Origin: an uncultured Bacteroidales bacterium
GTDB lineage: Bacteria > Bacteroidota > Bacteroidia > Bacteroidales > Paludibacteraceae
DNA: 64,000 nt
Direction: 5' to 3'
Assembly: GCA_900319645.1 (NCBI GenBank)
Contig: ONPG01000004.1
Coordinates: forward strand, 62,001-126,000
Under the pieces are notes generated by a model. The model did not search any database. It was not told where the DNA came from and saw nothing but the letters and a program-made list of their open reading frames with translations. Both the position numbers and the translations under genes were made by a program. This document shows positions 27,476-35,277 of this stretch, piece by piece; the first letter of the stretch is position 1; the number at the start of each line of letters is the position of its first letter.

Positions 27476-28255
27476 ATGAATACTCATTTCGCTTTAGTGA
27501 CCGGATCGTCGTCCGGAATCGGCCTTTCTTTGGCAAAAGGCTTAGCCTCGAGGGGCTACGACTTACTCATCGTCAGCAACGAGGAAATGATCCATACCCG
27601 TGCTCAAGAACTGCGTGCATCGTATCCCGGATTGCGTGTCGAATCGCTGGTTATGGATCTGAGTTTGCAGAACGCAGCCCGTGACCTATATGAATATACG
27701 CACGCGCACGAGATGGAGATAGAAGTGCTGGTGAACAACGCGGGTGTGTATCACGACCGTGACATACTGGATGACAGCGAGGCGTTCACATCGCTTATTC
27801 TGAACCTGCACATGTACACTCCTGCCATGCTTTGCTATTTGTTCGGTCAGGACATGCGCAAGCGAGGGAAGGGTTATATACTGAACGTGTGCTCCGTGAC
27901 GAGCAAGATCGTGGCACAAAGGCTTGGCACTTACGCCTCGACGAAGTCGTTTTTGGCGGCTTTCACCCGTTCGCTCCATATCGAGTTGAAGCCATACGGC
28001 GTGTATGTGACGAATGTGAGCCCGGGAGCTGTGGATACAGGATTGTACAATATCAAGCCTATCTATACCAAAATAGGCAAATGCCTGGGAATAATCGCGA
28101 GTCCTGAGATGCTGTCAAAGCGTGCTCTCAGGGCTTTGTTCCACGGCCGGAGCAAAGTGACCGTTCCGGCTGTGTTCTGGCATCTGCTGACCTTTATTAT
28201 ACAGCTGATTCCGACTTGTGTGCTACGGCTGATAAGACGTTTGGGTTGGTTCTGA
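27476..28255 (+). CDS. Short-chain dehydrogenase/reductase
   Basis: The protein has 259 residues with a classical SDR fold. It has the cofactor motif TGSSSGIG (10-17), NNAG in VLVNNAGVYH, a serine in the stretch NVCSVTS and the catalytic pair YASTK. The C-terminal 30 residues (VPAVFWHLLTFIIQLIPTCV) are hydrophobic, as in membrane-associated SDRs acting on lipid substrates. The substrate is not deducible. It is followed after one base by the SprT-like gene. Confidence 0.9.
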   Translation: MNTHFALVTGSSSGIGLSLAKGLASRGYDLLIVSNEEMIHTRAQELRASYPGLRVESLVMDLSLQNAARDLYEYTHAHEMEIEVLVNNAGVYHDRDILDDSEAFTSLILNLHMYTPAMLCYLFGQDMRKRGKGYILNVCSVTSKIVAQRLGTYASTKSFLAAFTRSLHIELKPYGVYVTNVSPGAVDTGLYNIKPIYTKIGKCLGIIASPEMLSKRALRALFHGRSKVTVPAVFWHLLTFIIQLIPTCVLRLIRRLGWF

Positions 28256-28256
28256 G

Positions 28257-28967
28257 ATGAGAGCGACAGTAGAATACATACAAGCGCGTTTTGACAGCTA
28301 TAACGAGCAGTTTTTCGGCGGCTCGCTACCTCCTATTCCTATCCGTTTGAGCCATGCGAAAGGATTCTTAGGGAAAGTCACTTTCACAAGGAGGCGGAAA
28401 GGGTTGTTTCAGAAGTACAAGAACGAGGATTTTGTACTTCGTATCAACGTGCGAATCGACCTGCCGGAAGAGGTAGTGGAAGACACTATCCTGCATGAGA
28501 TGATACACTACTATATCGCTGTCAATCAATGGAATGACACATCCGTGCACGGGCAATTATTCCGTCGTGAGATGGAGCGAATCAACCGGGAGGGGAACCG
28601 CCATATACGTATCTCGCACAGGCTAAGCGAAAGCGAACAACGGGAGGCGAGCGTGAAGAAAGGCCGGATAGTGGGAATCGTGCATTTCGAGGACGGGCGT
28701 ACGGGTATCAAGATTGTCCCCAAACAAGTCCGTCATCTGATCACATGGAACAGACGCGCAAAAAGTACTTACCAATTGGGAATCAAGCAGATAGAATGGT
28801 ATTACACAGACGACGAGTACTTCGCCAAGTACCCGTCGTCTGTTGCTTTACGGATTTATCTAGTAGATAAACCAGAGGAGATTCCTTTGCAGAAGGCACA
28901 CCAGATCGTGATAGAAGAGAATTGTGTGCGGCTGATTACCCATCCAGGAAGCAGCCTGAGATGGTAA
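28257..28967 (+). CDS. SprT-like zinc metalloprotease domain protein
   Basis: The protein has 236 residues. The zinc motif HEMIH (80-84) and the third ligand region with HGQLFRREM are those of SprT/Spartan-type peptidases. The N-terminal RFDSYNEQFFGGSLPPIPI segment is also typical. Related proteins cleave DNA-protein crosslinks, but many bacterial members are uncharacterised. The C-terminal third is a Bacteroidetes-type extension without a recognised domain. It is co-directional with the SDR gene and ends six bases from the stop of the convergent symporter gene, leaving no room for a separate terminator. Confidence 0.85.
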   Translation: MRATVEYIQARFDSYNEQFFGGSLPPIPIRLSHAKGFLGKVTFTRRRKGLFQKYKNEDFVLRINVRIDLPEEVVEDTILHEMIHYYIAVNQWNDTSVHGQLFRREMERINREGNRHIRISHRLSESEQREASVKKGRIVGIVHFEDGRTGIKIVPKQVRHLITWNRRAKSTYQLGIKQIEWYYTDDEYFAKYPSSVALRIYLVDKPEEIPLQKAHQIVIEENCVRLITHPGSSLRW

Positions 28968-28973
28968 AGTAGT

Positions 28974-29834
28974 TTATTTCTTCAGTTTGGTTATTCCCAC
29001 GTACGCCAGGAGGACGAGGTTCATCATAAGCGCGTAGATGATGGCGGGAATAGCGATCACTTCATTATTGAAAACCAGGGGACTACAAGCGATTGTGATT
29101 GCCTGTGCGGCATTCTGCATGCCGATTTCTATGACCAAGGTACGTCTTTCTCTTCCGGAGAGGCGTGCGAGCCATGCCAAGCCGGCTCCACAGGCCGTGG
29201 AAGCCAGAATGAGAAGGGTCATCATCAGCCCGAGCGAAGCGAAATGGGTGACGATGGTCTGTTTGTGCTGGACAAAGAAAATCGTGACGAGAAGGACCAA
29301 AGCCGGCATAGCTATCCGCTTGAGGACGTTGTGGATCTTCTCTGCCGCGGCGGAGCGATAGAGGTTGATCACAAAGCCAATAGAGATAGGAACCACCATC
29401 AGTACTATATTCTGTATCAGCAGTTTACCGACAGGTAGATGGATATTAACCGTCTCCCCCACTCCGGCTGTAACCCACGCCATGATAAGCGGCAAGGTGA
29501 AGAGTGTGATGATGGAAGAACAGGCTGTGAGTGTGACGGAAAGTGCCACGTCGCCTTTAGCCAGCATGGAGAAGACGTTGCTGGAACTGCCTCCGGGCGA
29601 GCAAGCTACCAGCATGATACCAATAAGGAAAAGAGGCGAGAGCTGTGCGGAGAAAGGCGTGAGCGTAATCAATCCCCAAGCGATAAGCGGGAGAAGGATG
29701 ATCTGTCCGATAAGTCCGATGAGGACGGGTTTCGGTCGTTCTGCAATCAGACGAAAGTCCGCCGGGCGGAGCGTCAGACCCAGATCGAACATCAACAGGG
29801 TGAGAATAGGCAGGACAATAAAAATTGCATTCAT
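28974..29834 (-). CDS. Bile acid:sodium symporter family (BASS) membrane protein
   Basis: The protein has 286 residues with nine or ten hydrophobic segments. The motifs MLVACSPGGSSSNVFSMLAKGD and IGMQNAAQAI(T)IA are the two conserved sodium-site regions of the BASS/SBF family. It probably imports an organic anion with sodium in the inner membrane; bile acid is only one of several known substrates. It is the last gene of a three-gene group with the epimerase and the unknown 165-residue protein (gaps of 3 and 6 bases). Confidence 0.9.
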   Translation of the reverse strand: MNAIFIVLPILTLLMFDLGLTLRPADFRLIAERPKPVLIGLIGQIILLPLIAWGLITLTPFSAQLSPLFLIGIMLVACSPGGSSSNVFSMLAKGDVALSVTLTACSSIITLFTLPLIMAWVTAGVGETVNIHLPVGKLLIQNIVLMVVPISIGFVINLYRSAAAEKIHNVLKRIAMPALVLLVTIFFVQHKQTIVTHFASLGLMMTLLILASTACGAGLAWLARLSGRERRTLVIEIGMQNAAQAITIACSPLVFNNEVIAIPAIIYALMMNLVLLAYVGITKLKK

Positions 29835-29837
29835 AGA

Positions 29838-30515
29838 TTAGCGGTTGAAAGATCCAGCCAAGATAGTTATGTCACGTCCGTTGATGGCGTAATGTGCATA
29901 GCCGTCACGGGTACATGCGAGCATGGAGAGCGCTACTTCTGTCATGGAGTTTGCCATTCCGAAGAGGCGCATGAGAGGATAGAAAAGGAGATAGATGAAC
30001 TGCATTTTCTGCATACATTTCTGGCCTTTCGCCCATCTCATGAGTGCCGGACGGTAAGCAAAAGTATGTCGGAAACCGAGCGTCCGGATATAGTTCTCTG
30101 TTGCCCCTTTAATGGGCATCCACCATTGTTTGCCATTCGGGTCGGTTCCTGCTCCGGAGAGGTAGATATAGGTCATTTGGTCCTTGTCAGGCATGATATC
30201 CGCAAAATGGGCGGGTATGTCGTACGAGATCCGTTTATAGACGTCTTCGGGCGTGCCGATAGAGGTTATTCCCGCAATAAAAAAGACGGCATCGTATCCC
30301 CGGAAATGCGGGTCTCCGGGTTGTAACGTCATGAAATCGGGGATGAGATACTCTTCGAGTTTGGCTTTTTCGTCCGCCGTGAGGGTTTGGTAGCGGTTGA
30401 TTTGTACGGAACGCCGGCTGACGGACAAGACTTTTTCGACTTGGGGCGTTCGCAAGAGTTCGAGTAGCACTCCTTCGCCCACATATCCCGTGGCTCCAGT
30501 AAGAATGATTTTCAT
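29838..30515 (-). CDS. NAD(P)-binding epimerase-like protein
   Basis: The protein has 225 residues. The N-terminus MKIILTGATGYVGEG is the Rossmann dinucleotide-binding motif of atypical SDRs (YbjT/HTATIP2-like). AVFFIAGIT and YIYLSGAGTDPNG follow the fold, while the usual YxxxK pair is replaced by a weaker KGATEN region. It is likely an oxidoreductase or epimerase of unknown substrate. The C-terminal third contains a hydrophobic stretch (FIYLLFYPLMRLFGMA). It is cotranscribed with the symporter. Confidence 0.8.
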   Translation of the reverse strand: MKIILTGATGYVGEGVLLELLRTPQVEKVLSVSRRSVQINRYQTLTADEKAKLEEYLIPDFMTLQPGDPHFRGYDAVFFIAGITSIGTPEDVYKRISYDIPAHFADIMPDKDQMTYIYLSGAGTDPNGKQWWMPIKGATENYIRTLGFRHTFAYRPALMRWAKGQKCMQKMQFIYLLFYPLMRLFGMANSMTEVALSMLACTRDGYAHYAINGRDITILAGSFNR

Positions 30516-30521
30516 ATGATG

Positions 30522-31019
30522 TTACTTGATTTCGTTAGAGATGACCGCTCTGAGGAAAGTGTAGAGCGTGTAATAGTGGCGGTATTGGGGCTGCGCGGAA
30601 TGGGTGTTGTAGTCAGGCGAAGACTTCGGGAGAAGCGAGGCGGCAGGATCCGGTTCGCCGGAGAGTTGCGCCTCGAAACGCGCTTGGTATTCAGCAAGTT
30701 GCGAGCGGAGTTGCTCCGCTTTCTTGCGTTTAGCGGCAGGGAGAGAAGCGATCTGCTCGGGCGTGAGTTGGCCCGCTTCGAGAAGCTCCTGTGAGCGTCG
30801 GAGCGCCTCCGAGAAACGGTTCATGTTCGCGAGTTCGGCTCCTTTGGGCGGTTTCTTTTTGAAATCGCGCGGGTTGGCGATGTGATAAGCCTCCTGTGCG
30901 TACGAATGAAGAACGGCTCCAGAGGCGGAGCGGATTTTTTTCTGGCGGAAGACGGTTCCTTCCTTGGTGTAAGCTCCGTGGAGTTCGGAGATGGTGTCGT
31001 TGAGTTGCGCTTTAGACAT
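30522..31019 (-). CDS. Unknown charged helical protein
   Basis: The protein has 165 residues. No domain is recognised. Residues 55-125 are rich in A, E, K, Q and R and predicted helical, with PPKGAELANMNRF and AEQLRSQLAEYQARFEAQ. The stretch LHSYAQEAYHIANPRDFKKKP precedes this. There is no signal peptide or membrane segment, so it should be cytosolic and might bind nucleic acid because of its basic character, but that is a guess. It is the first gene after the promoter at 31175-31206. Confidence 0.7.
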   Translation of the reverse strand: MSKAQLNDTISELHGAYTKEGTVFRQKKIRSASGAVLHSYAQEAYHIANPRDFKKKPPKGAELANMNRFSEALRRSQELLEAGQLTPEQIASLPAAKRKKAEQLRSQLAEYQARFEAQLSGEPDPAASLLPKSSPDYNTHSAQPQYRHYYTLYTFLRAVISNEIK

Positions 31020-31093
31020 ATGTTTAAGGGTTTTGTGGATCCGCCAAACGTGGCGGATACAGGGTTTAACAATGTGGAAAAAGGTGGTTAATG

Positions 31094-31158
31094 TGCCGGT
31101 ATCGAGCCGCTAATCACGCTATAATAACGCTATAATCACGCTATAATCACGCTATTTT
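31094..31158. repeat. 65-bp dispersed repeat, copy 2
   Basis: One mismatch from 12029-12093 over 65 bases. It lies in the same setting, between the start of a minus-strand gene and a plus-strand gene, but here it is downstream of the minus-strand promoter, in the leader of the 165-residue protein. Confidence 0.85.
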
Positions 31159-31174
31159 AACCAACAATCGGGTG

Positions 31175-31206
31175 CAAAGGTACAACATTTTTTTGACATA
31201 CACAAG
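31175..31206 (-). promoter_or_regulatory. Promoter of the unknown-epimerase-symporter group
   Basis: The minus strand reads CTTGTGTATGTC (31195-31206) and TACCTTTG (31175-31182). The transcript would include the 65-bp repeat in its leader of about 150 bases. Confidence 0.7.
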
Positions 31207-31287
31207 AGGAGAGGGAAAAAATTCGCAAAAAAGGGTTGTTTTAAGAAAAAAACATAAAAAACATTTTTGCACCTTGAAAAAACGGCG

Positions 31288-31500
31288 AATTAGGCGAATT
31301 AAGCGAATATTTATTGTTCACGAATTAAACGAATTAAACGAAGGTTTATTGTTCACAAATTAAACAAATTAAACGAAGGTTTATTGTTCACGAATTAAAC
31401 GAATTAAACGAAGGTTTGTCCGGCAAAGAAATACATAAAGGGACATAAAAGGGACATAAAAGGAATGTAAAAGGAATGTAAAAGGAATGTAAAAGGAAAA
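31288..31500. repeat. Minisatellite block upstream of mfd
   Basis: At 31288-31416, AATTAAACGAATTAAACGAA words alternate with GGTTTATTGTTCAC in about three units of 42-43 bases. At 31438-31500, GGGACATAAAA (2 copies) and GGAATGTAAAA (3 copies) follow. No ORF is supported in 31207-31525. Confidence 0.8.
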
Positions 31501-31525
31501 GAAAAAACAAAAAAGACGAGGGAAA

Positions 31526-31557
31526 TTTGCATATGTCAAAAAAAAGTTGTAACTTTG
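31526..31557 (+). promoter_or_regulatory. Promoter of mfd
   Basis: TTTGCATATGTC (31526-31537) and TAACTTTG (31550-31557). This is the best match in the window to the extended consensus. It leaves a leader of about 195 bases that is full of repeats. Confidence 0.85.
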
Positions 31558-31626
31558 CACGCTAATTTGCGATAATACGCGCGCACGCACGAATAATAAC
31601 GAAAGGGGAAACCCCAAAAAGGGGAA

Positions 31627-31675
31627 CCCCACCCTAACCCTCCCCACAAGGGAGGGAAGCGGGATTAAATCCCGC
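31627..31675. repeat. Hairpin words CCCTCC/GGGAGG and GCGGGATT/ATCCCGC in the mfd leader
   Basis: ACCCTCCCCACAAGGGAGGG (about 31637-31656) is the same word that is translated in lptD at 12891 and 12963. GCGGGATTAAATCCCGC (31659-31675) matches the palindrome at 9652-9666 except for the two central bases. Both would fold in the mfd transcript leader. Confidence 0.75.
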
Positions 31676-31702
31676 GGAAATAAAGAAAAACAGCAAGACA
31701 TT

Positions 31703-31784
31703 GTGCAGAGATAGAGAGGATTTGAAGAGATCGTGCATATAGAGGATTTGAAGAGATTGTGCAGATAGAGGATTTGAACATATT
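31703..31784 (+). repeat. Triplicated start-codon region of mfd
   Basis: GTGCAGA-GATAGAGGATTTGAA type units begin at 31703, 31733 and 31759 (30, 26 and 26 bases). Each supplies a GTG. The first two open short frames that stop at TAG within 12 to 36 bases. Only the third GTG is in frame with Mfd. Confidence 0.8.
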
Positions 31785-34700
31785 GTTCGGACAACACCCG
31801 GAAATTGAATTGATCAGACGGGAACTGGGACGCGGCAAGGACACTCATGTACTTGTCAGCGGACTACATGCCAGCGCAAGAGGACTCGCCTTCGCAAACC
31901 TTGCACACAAAGGGATGACACGGGGTGGAAACAAAGGGATGGATGCGCAGGGATTGAGAGGAAACGGAGGGATGGCAGCACAGGGATTGAGAGGAAACAG
32001 AGGGATGATGACAGAGGGATTGAGCACTTTCTTTATTGTCATGGACAATGCGGAGGCAGCACAATATTTGTTCGCGGACCTGAAGACACTATCCGGAGAA
32101 GAGGTTTATCTGTTTCCTGCTGCACAGAAAAGACGGGCAGTAGATGAAGCCGCACAAATACAACGGACAGAATGTCTGGCTGCCTTGACAAAGACACCAA
32201 ACCAAGCCTCACAAAGCCCCACCCAGCAAGGGAAAGACAGGAAAAGCGAGAAAGCAAGTGACAAGGCTATTACAACGGAATTGCAAAATTCCATTCTTGT
32301 TGTTACTTATCCGGAGGCGATGGCGGAGAGTGTGCCGGCTAAAGAGGAACTGAACAGGTCGAGTTTGCAACTGCAAAAAGGCGAGGAGATACAAGTGACG
32401 GAACTCGGAAATATGCTTTCGGAATTAGGTTTCGAGCGCGTGGATTTTGTGTTCCAGCCAGGTCAGTATGCCATCCGCGGAGGAATAGTGGATATATACA
32501 GTTACAGCCACGACAACCCTTACCGTCTGGACTTCTTCGGCGACGAGATAGACAGTATCCGCGAGTTCGACATAGAAGACCAGTTGAGCAAAAACCGAAT
32601 CGAAGAAGCGATTACTCTCACTCCGGGTCTGTCCACAAGAGAAGGCGAGAAAGCCAGTATCGTGGATTACCTGCCGGAAGAGACCGTTTGGGTAAGCAAC
32701 GACTGGAGTGTGGTGAGATACAAATTAGAGAGCAGCCTTCAAAATCCCTTCCCTGCCGCAAAGGGAGGAGAGTGGCTGGCTGGCAAACGGACCATCGAGA
32801 TGGCGGAGAAGAGTTATTTCCCCAACTGCTCGAAGATCGCTTTTGACATCGTGCCGCAACCTGTATTCCACAAGCAGTTTGACCTGCTGACGGAAGACAT
32901 CAAAAAGCACATCGAGGAAGGATACAAAGTGTATATCCTTGCCGACCAAAAGAAACAGCTGGACCGACTGGAAGCGATATTTGATGTCCAAAGGGACGAT
33001 GTACCAAGTACAAAAGACGAAACGGTTGTCACGTTTACCGGCATCAACACCGCCCTGCACGAAGGATTTATCGACCACGGGCTGAAGATATGCTGCTATA
33101 CCGACCATCAGATATTCGAGCGCTACCACCGTGTGACGATGGCAAGCGAGAACGCCCGCAGAGGCAAAGCGATCATCACCTTGCGAGAAATCAACCAGTT
33201 GCAGGTGGGTGATTATGTCGTTCACTCCGACCACGGCATAGCGAAATTCGGCGGTCTGGTGACCACTCCCGTAAACGGCAAGCCTCAGGAGATGATCAAG
33301 CTGATTTACCGGGACAACGCGAACGTGTTTGTGTCGATACACAACCTGCATCGCATCAGCAAATACAAAGGCAAAGAAGGCAGCGAGCCGACGATTTCCC
33401 GTCTGGGAAGCGGTCAATGGGAGCGTCTGAAAGAGCGTACGAAGGACAAAGTCAAAGAGATAGCCCGCGACCTGATCAAGCTATACGCGACCCGCAAGCA
33501 GCAACAAGGCTTCTCCTATTCGCCGGACGGATACCTCCAACATGAGCTGGAGGCATCGTTCCTCTACGAAGACACTCCGGATCAGGCGAAAGCGACGGCG
33601 GAAGTGAAGCACGATATGGAAAGTCCGATGCCGATGGACCGTTTGGTATGCGGCGACGTGGGCTTCGGGAAGACCGAAGTGGCAATGCGTGCCGCCTTCA
33701 AAGCCGCGACAGACGGCAAACAAGTGGCTGTGCTCGTTCCTACGACCGTACTGGCACTCCAACACTACAACACGTTCCGCGAACGAATGGCGAACATGCC
33801 CGTGCGGATTGAATACCTCAGCCGTCTGAAAAGCGCCAAAGAGACGAAAGAGACACTTGCGGACCTGGCGGAAGGCAAGATAGACATACTAATAGGTACG
33901 CACAAATTAGTCGGGAAAAGCGTCAAATGGCATGATTTAGGGCTTCTGATCATCGACGAAGAGCAGAAACTCGGCGTGGCAGTCAAGGAGAAACTGAAAT
34001 CGCTCAGGACGAATATCGACGTGCTGACGCTGACCGCTACTCCTATTCCGAGGACGTTGCAGTTCAGTTTGTTAGGTGCCCGGGACCTGAGTGTGATGAC
34101 CACCCCGCCACAGAACCGCTACCCTGTGCAGACCGAGATGATTACGCTGGACGACGAGGATATCATCAAAGAGGCGATAGACTTGGAGATGGGTCGCAAC
34201 GGACAGATCTTCATCGTCAACAACCGTATCGACATGCTGCCCCGTATCGAACGCCGCATACAGAAACTCTGCCCGGAAGCACGTATCGTGACCGCTCACG
34301 GACAGATGCCGGCAGATGAGATGGAAGAGCGGCTGGAGGCGTTTATCAACTATGATTACGACATCCTGATCTCCACCACCATCATCGAGTCGGGCGTGGA
34401 CATCCCGAACGTGAACACGATGCTGATCTTCTCCGCCGACCGCTACGGATTAGCCGACCTGCATCAGTTGCGCGGCCGCGTGGGCCGATCGAACCGCAAA
34501 GCGTATTGCTACCTGATCACTCCCGACCGCGAGTTGCTGACCGCCGACGCAAGACGAAGACTGGAGGCATTGAGCACCTTCGCGGAGTTAGGAGCAGGAT
34601 TCAACCTCGCCATGCAGGATCTGGACATCCGCGGAGCAGGAAACATGCTCGGGTCGGAACAATCGGGATTCATAGCCGACTTGGGTTACGAGACGTACCA

Positions 34701-35277
34701 GCGGATATTGAACGAGGCGATAGAAGAGCTGAAAGACGAGGAAGGGCTGGTAGATGTACAAGGGGACAATGTACAAAGCACAAAGGAACGGACATGGTGT
34801 TCGGACGCCCAGTTGGAAACCGACCTGCCGATCAGTTTTCCGACCGACTACATCCAGAACATCAGCGAGCGAATCACTCTTTACCGCGAGTTGGACGGTT
34901 TGCGAAGCGAAGAGCAGATACTGGATTTCCGCAAAAGGCTGATAGACCGCTTCGGACCACTACCAGAACCCGCAGAGGAGTTGCTGTCCGTAGTGAGACT
35001 GAGATGGCTGTGCTGCAGATTGGGAATAGAGAAAATACTCCTGAAACAGGAGCGGATGACCATCTATTTCGTGCAGAACAAAGACGCATACTGGCAATCC
35101 AATACGTTCGGGAAAGTAATCCAATACGTGCTTACCCGTCCAGACCGATGCAATATGGTGGAAGAACGCGACAAGAAAGGCGTTAAAACCGGCCGGCGCT
35201 ACGCTTCGATACTGAATGTGAAGACGATTGCCGGCGCCACCAATTTACTATCAAAAATAGAGAAAGGAGAATTATGA
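31759..35277 (+). CDS. mfd: Transcription-repair coupling factor Mfd
   Basis: The protein has 1172 residues. The UvrB-homology part covers about 1-440, the RNA-polymerase-interaction domain about 475-560 (GDYVVHSDHGIAKFGG), the translocase motor about 600-950 with Walker A GDVGFGKTEVAMR and the DEEQ box (IIDEEQKLGV), and the C-terminal regulatory domain the rest. Mfd removes stalled RNA polymerase at lesions and recruits UvrA. The start is a GTG at 31759; homology begins at once (IEDLNILFGQHPEIELI). Five insertions of repeat words are visible: 11-residue repeats near 52-90, PTQQGKD near 150, NPFPAAKGG near 330, and the 39-bp element at 409-421 and 999-1011. All are in frame and lie in loops outside the motor motifs. 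Confidence 0.96.
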   Translation: MQIEDLNILFGQHPEIELIRRELGRGKDTHVLVSGLHASARGLAFANLAHKGMTRGGNKGMDAQGLRGNGGMAAQGLRGNRGMMTEGLSTFFIVMDNAEAAQYLFADLKTLSGEEVYLFPAAQKRRAVDEAAQIQRTECLAALTKTPNQASQSPTQQGKDRKSEKASDKAITTELQNSILVVTYPEAMAESVPAKEELNRSSLQLQKGEEIQVTELGNMLSELGFERVDFVFQPGQYAIRGGIVDIYSYSHDNPYRLDFFGDEIDSIREFDIEDQLSKNRIEEAITLTPGLSTREGEKASIVDYLPEETVWVSNDWSVVRYKLESSLQNPFPAAKGGEWLAGKRTIEMAEKSYFPNCSKIAFDIVPQPVFHKQFDLLTEDIKKHIEEGYKVYILADQKKQLDRLEAIFDVQRDDVPSTKDETVVTFTGINTALHEGFIDHGLKICCYTDHQIFERYHRVTMASENARRGKAIITLREINQLQVGDYVVHSDHGIAKFGGLVTTPVNGKPQEMIKLIYRDNANVFVSIHNLHRISKYKGKEGSEPTISRLGSGQWERLKERTKDKVKEIARDLIKLYATRKQQQGFSYSPDGYLQHELEASFLYEDTPDQAKATAEVKHDMESPMPMDRLVCGDVGFGKTEVAMRAAFKAATDGKQVAVLVPTTVLALQHYNTFRERMANMPVRIEYLSRLKSAKETKETLADLAEGKIDILIGTHKLVGKSVKWHDLGLLIIDEEQKLGVAVKEKLKSLRTNIDVLTLTATPIPRTLQFSLLGARDLSVMTTPPQNRYPVQTEMITLDDEDIIKEAIDLEMGRNGQIFIVNNRIDMLPRIERRIQKLCPEARIVTAHGQMPADEMEERLEAFINYDYDILISTTIIESGVDIPNVNTMLIFSADRYGLADLHQLRGRVGRSNRKAYCYLITPDRELLTADARRRLEALSTFAELGAGFNLAMQDLDIRGAGNMLGSEQSGFIADLGYETYQRILNEAIEELKDEEGLVDVQGDNVQSTKERTWCSDAQLETDLPISFPTDYIQNISERITLYRELDGLRSEEQILDFRKRLIDRFGPLPEPAEELLSVVRLRWLCCRLGIEKILLKQERMTIYFVQNKDAYWQSNTFGKVIQYVLTRPDRCNMVEERDKKGVKTGRRYASILNVKTIAGATNLLSKIEKGEL
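31912..32030 (+). repeat. 33-bp in-frame tandem repeat in the Mfd N-terminus
   Basis: Copies begin at 31912 (partial), 31936, 31969 and 32002 and translate as GMDAQGLRGN, GMAAQGLRGN and GMMTEGLS. They interrupt the first UvrB-like domain just after the segment SARGLAFANLAHK. Confidence 0.8.
32983..33021 (+). repeat. 39-bp coding repeat element, first copy in mfd
   Basis: Codes for DVQRDDVPSTKDE (residues 409-421) in the same frame as the copies at 18494 and 34753. Confidence 0.8.
34753..34791 (+). repeat. 39-bp coding repeat element, second copy in mfd
   Basis: Codes for DVQGDNVQSTKER (residues 999-1011), at the boundary between the motor and the C-terminal domain of Mfd. Confidence 0.8.
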
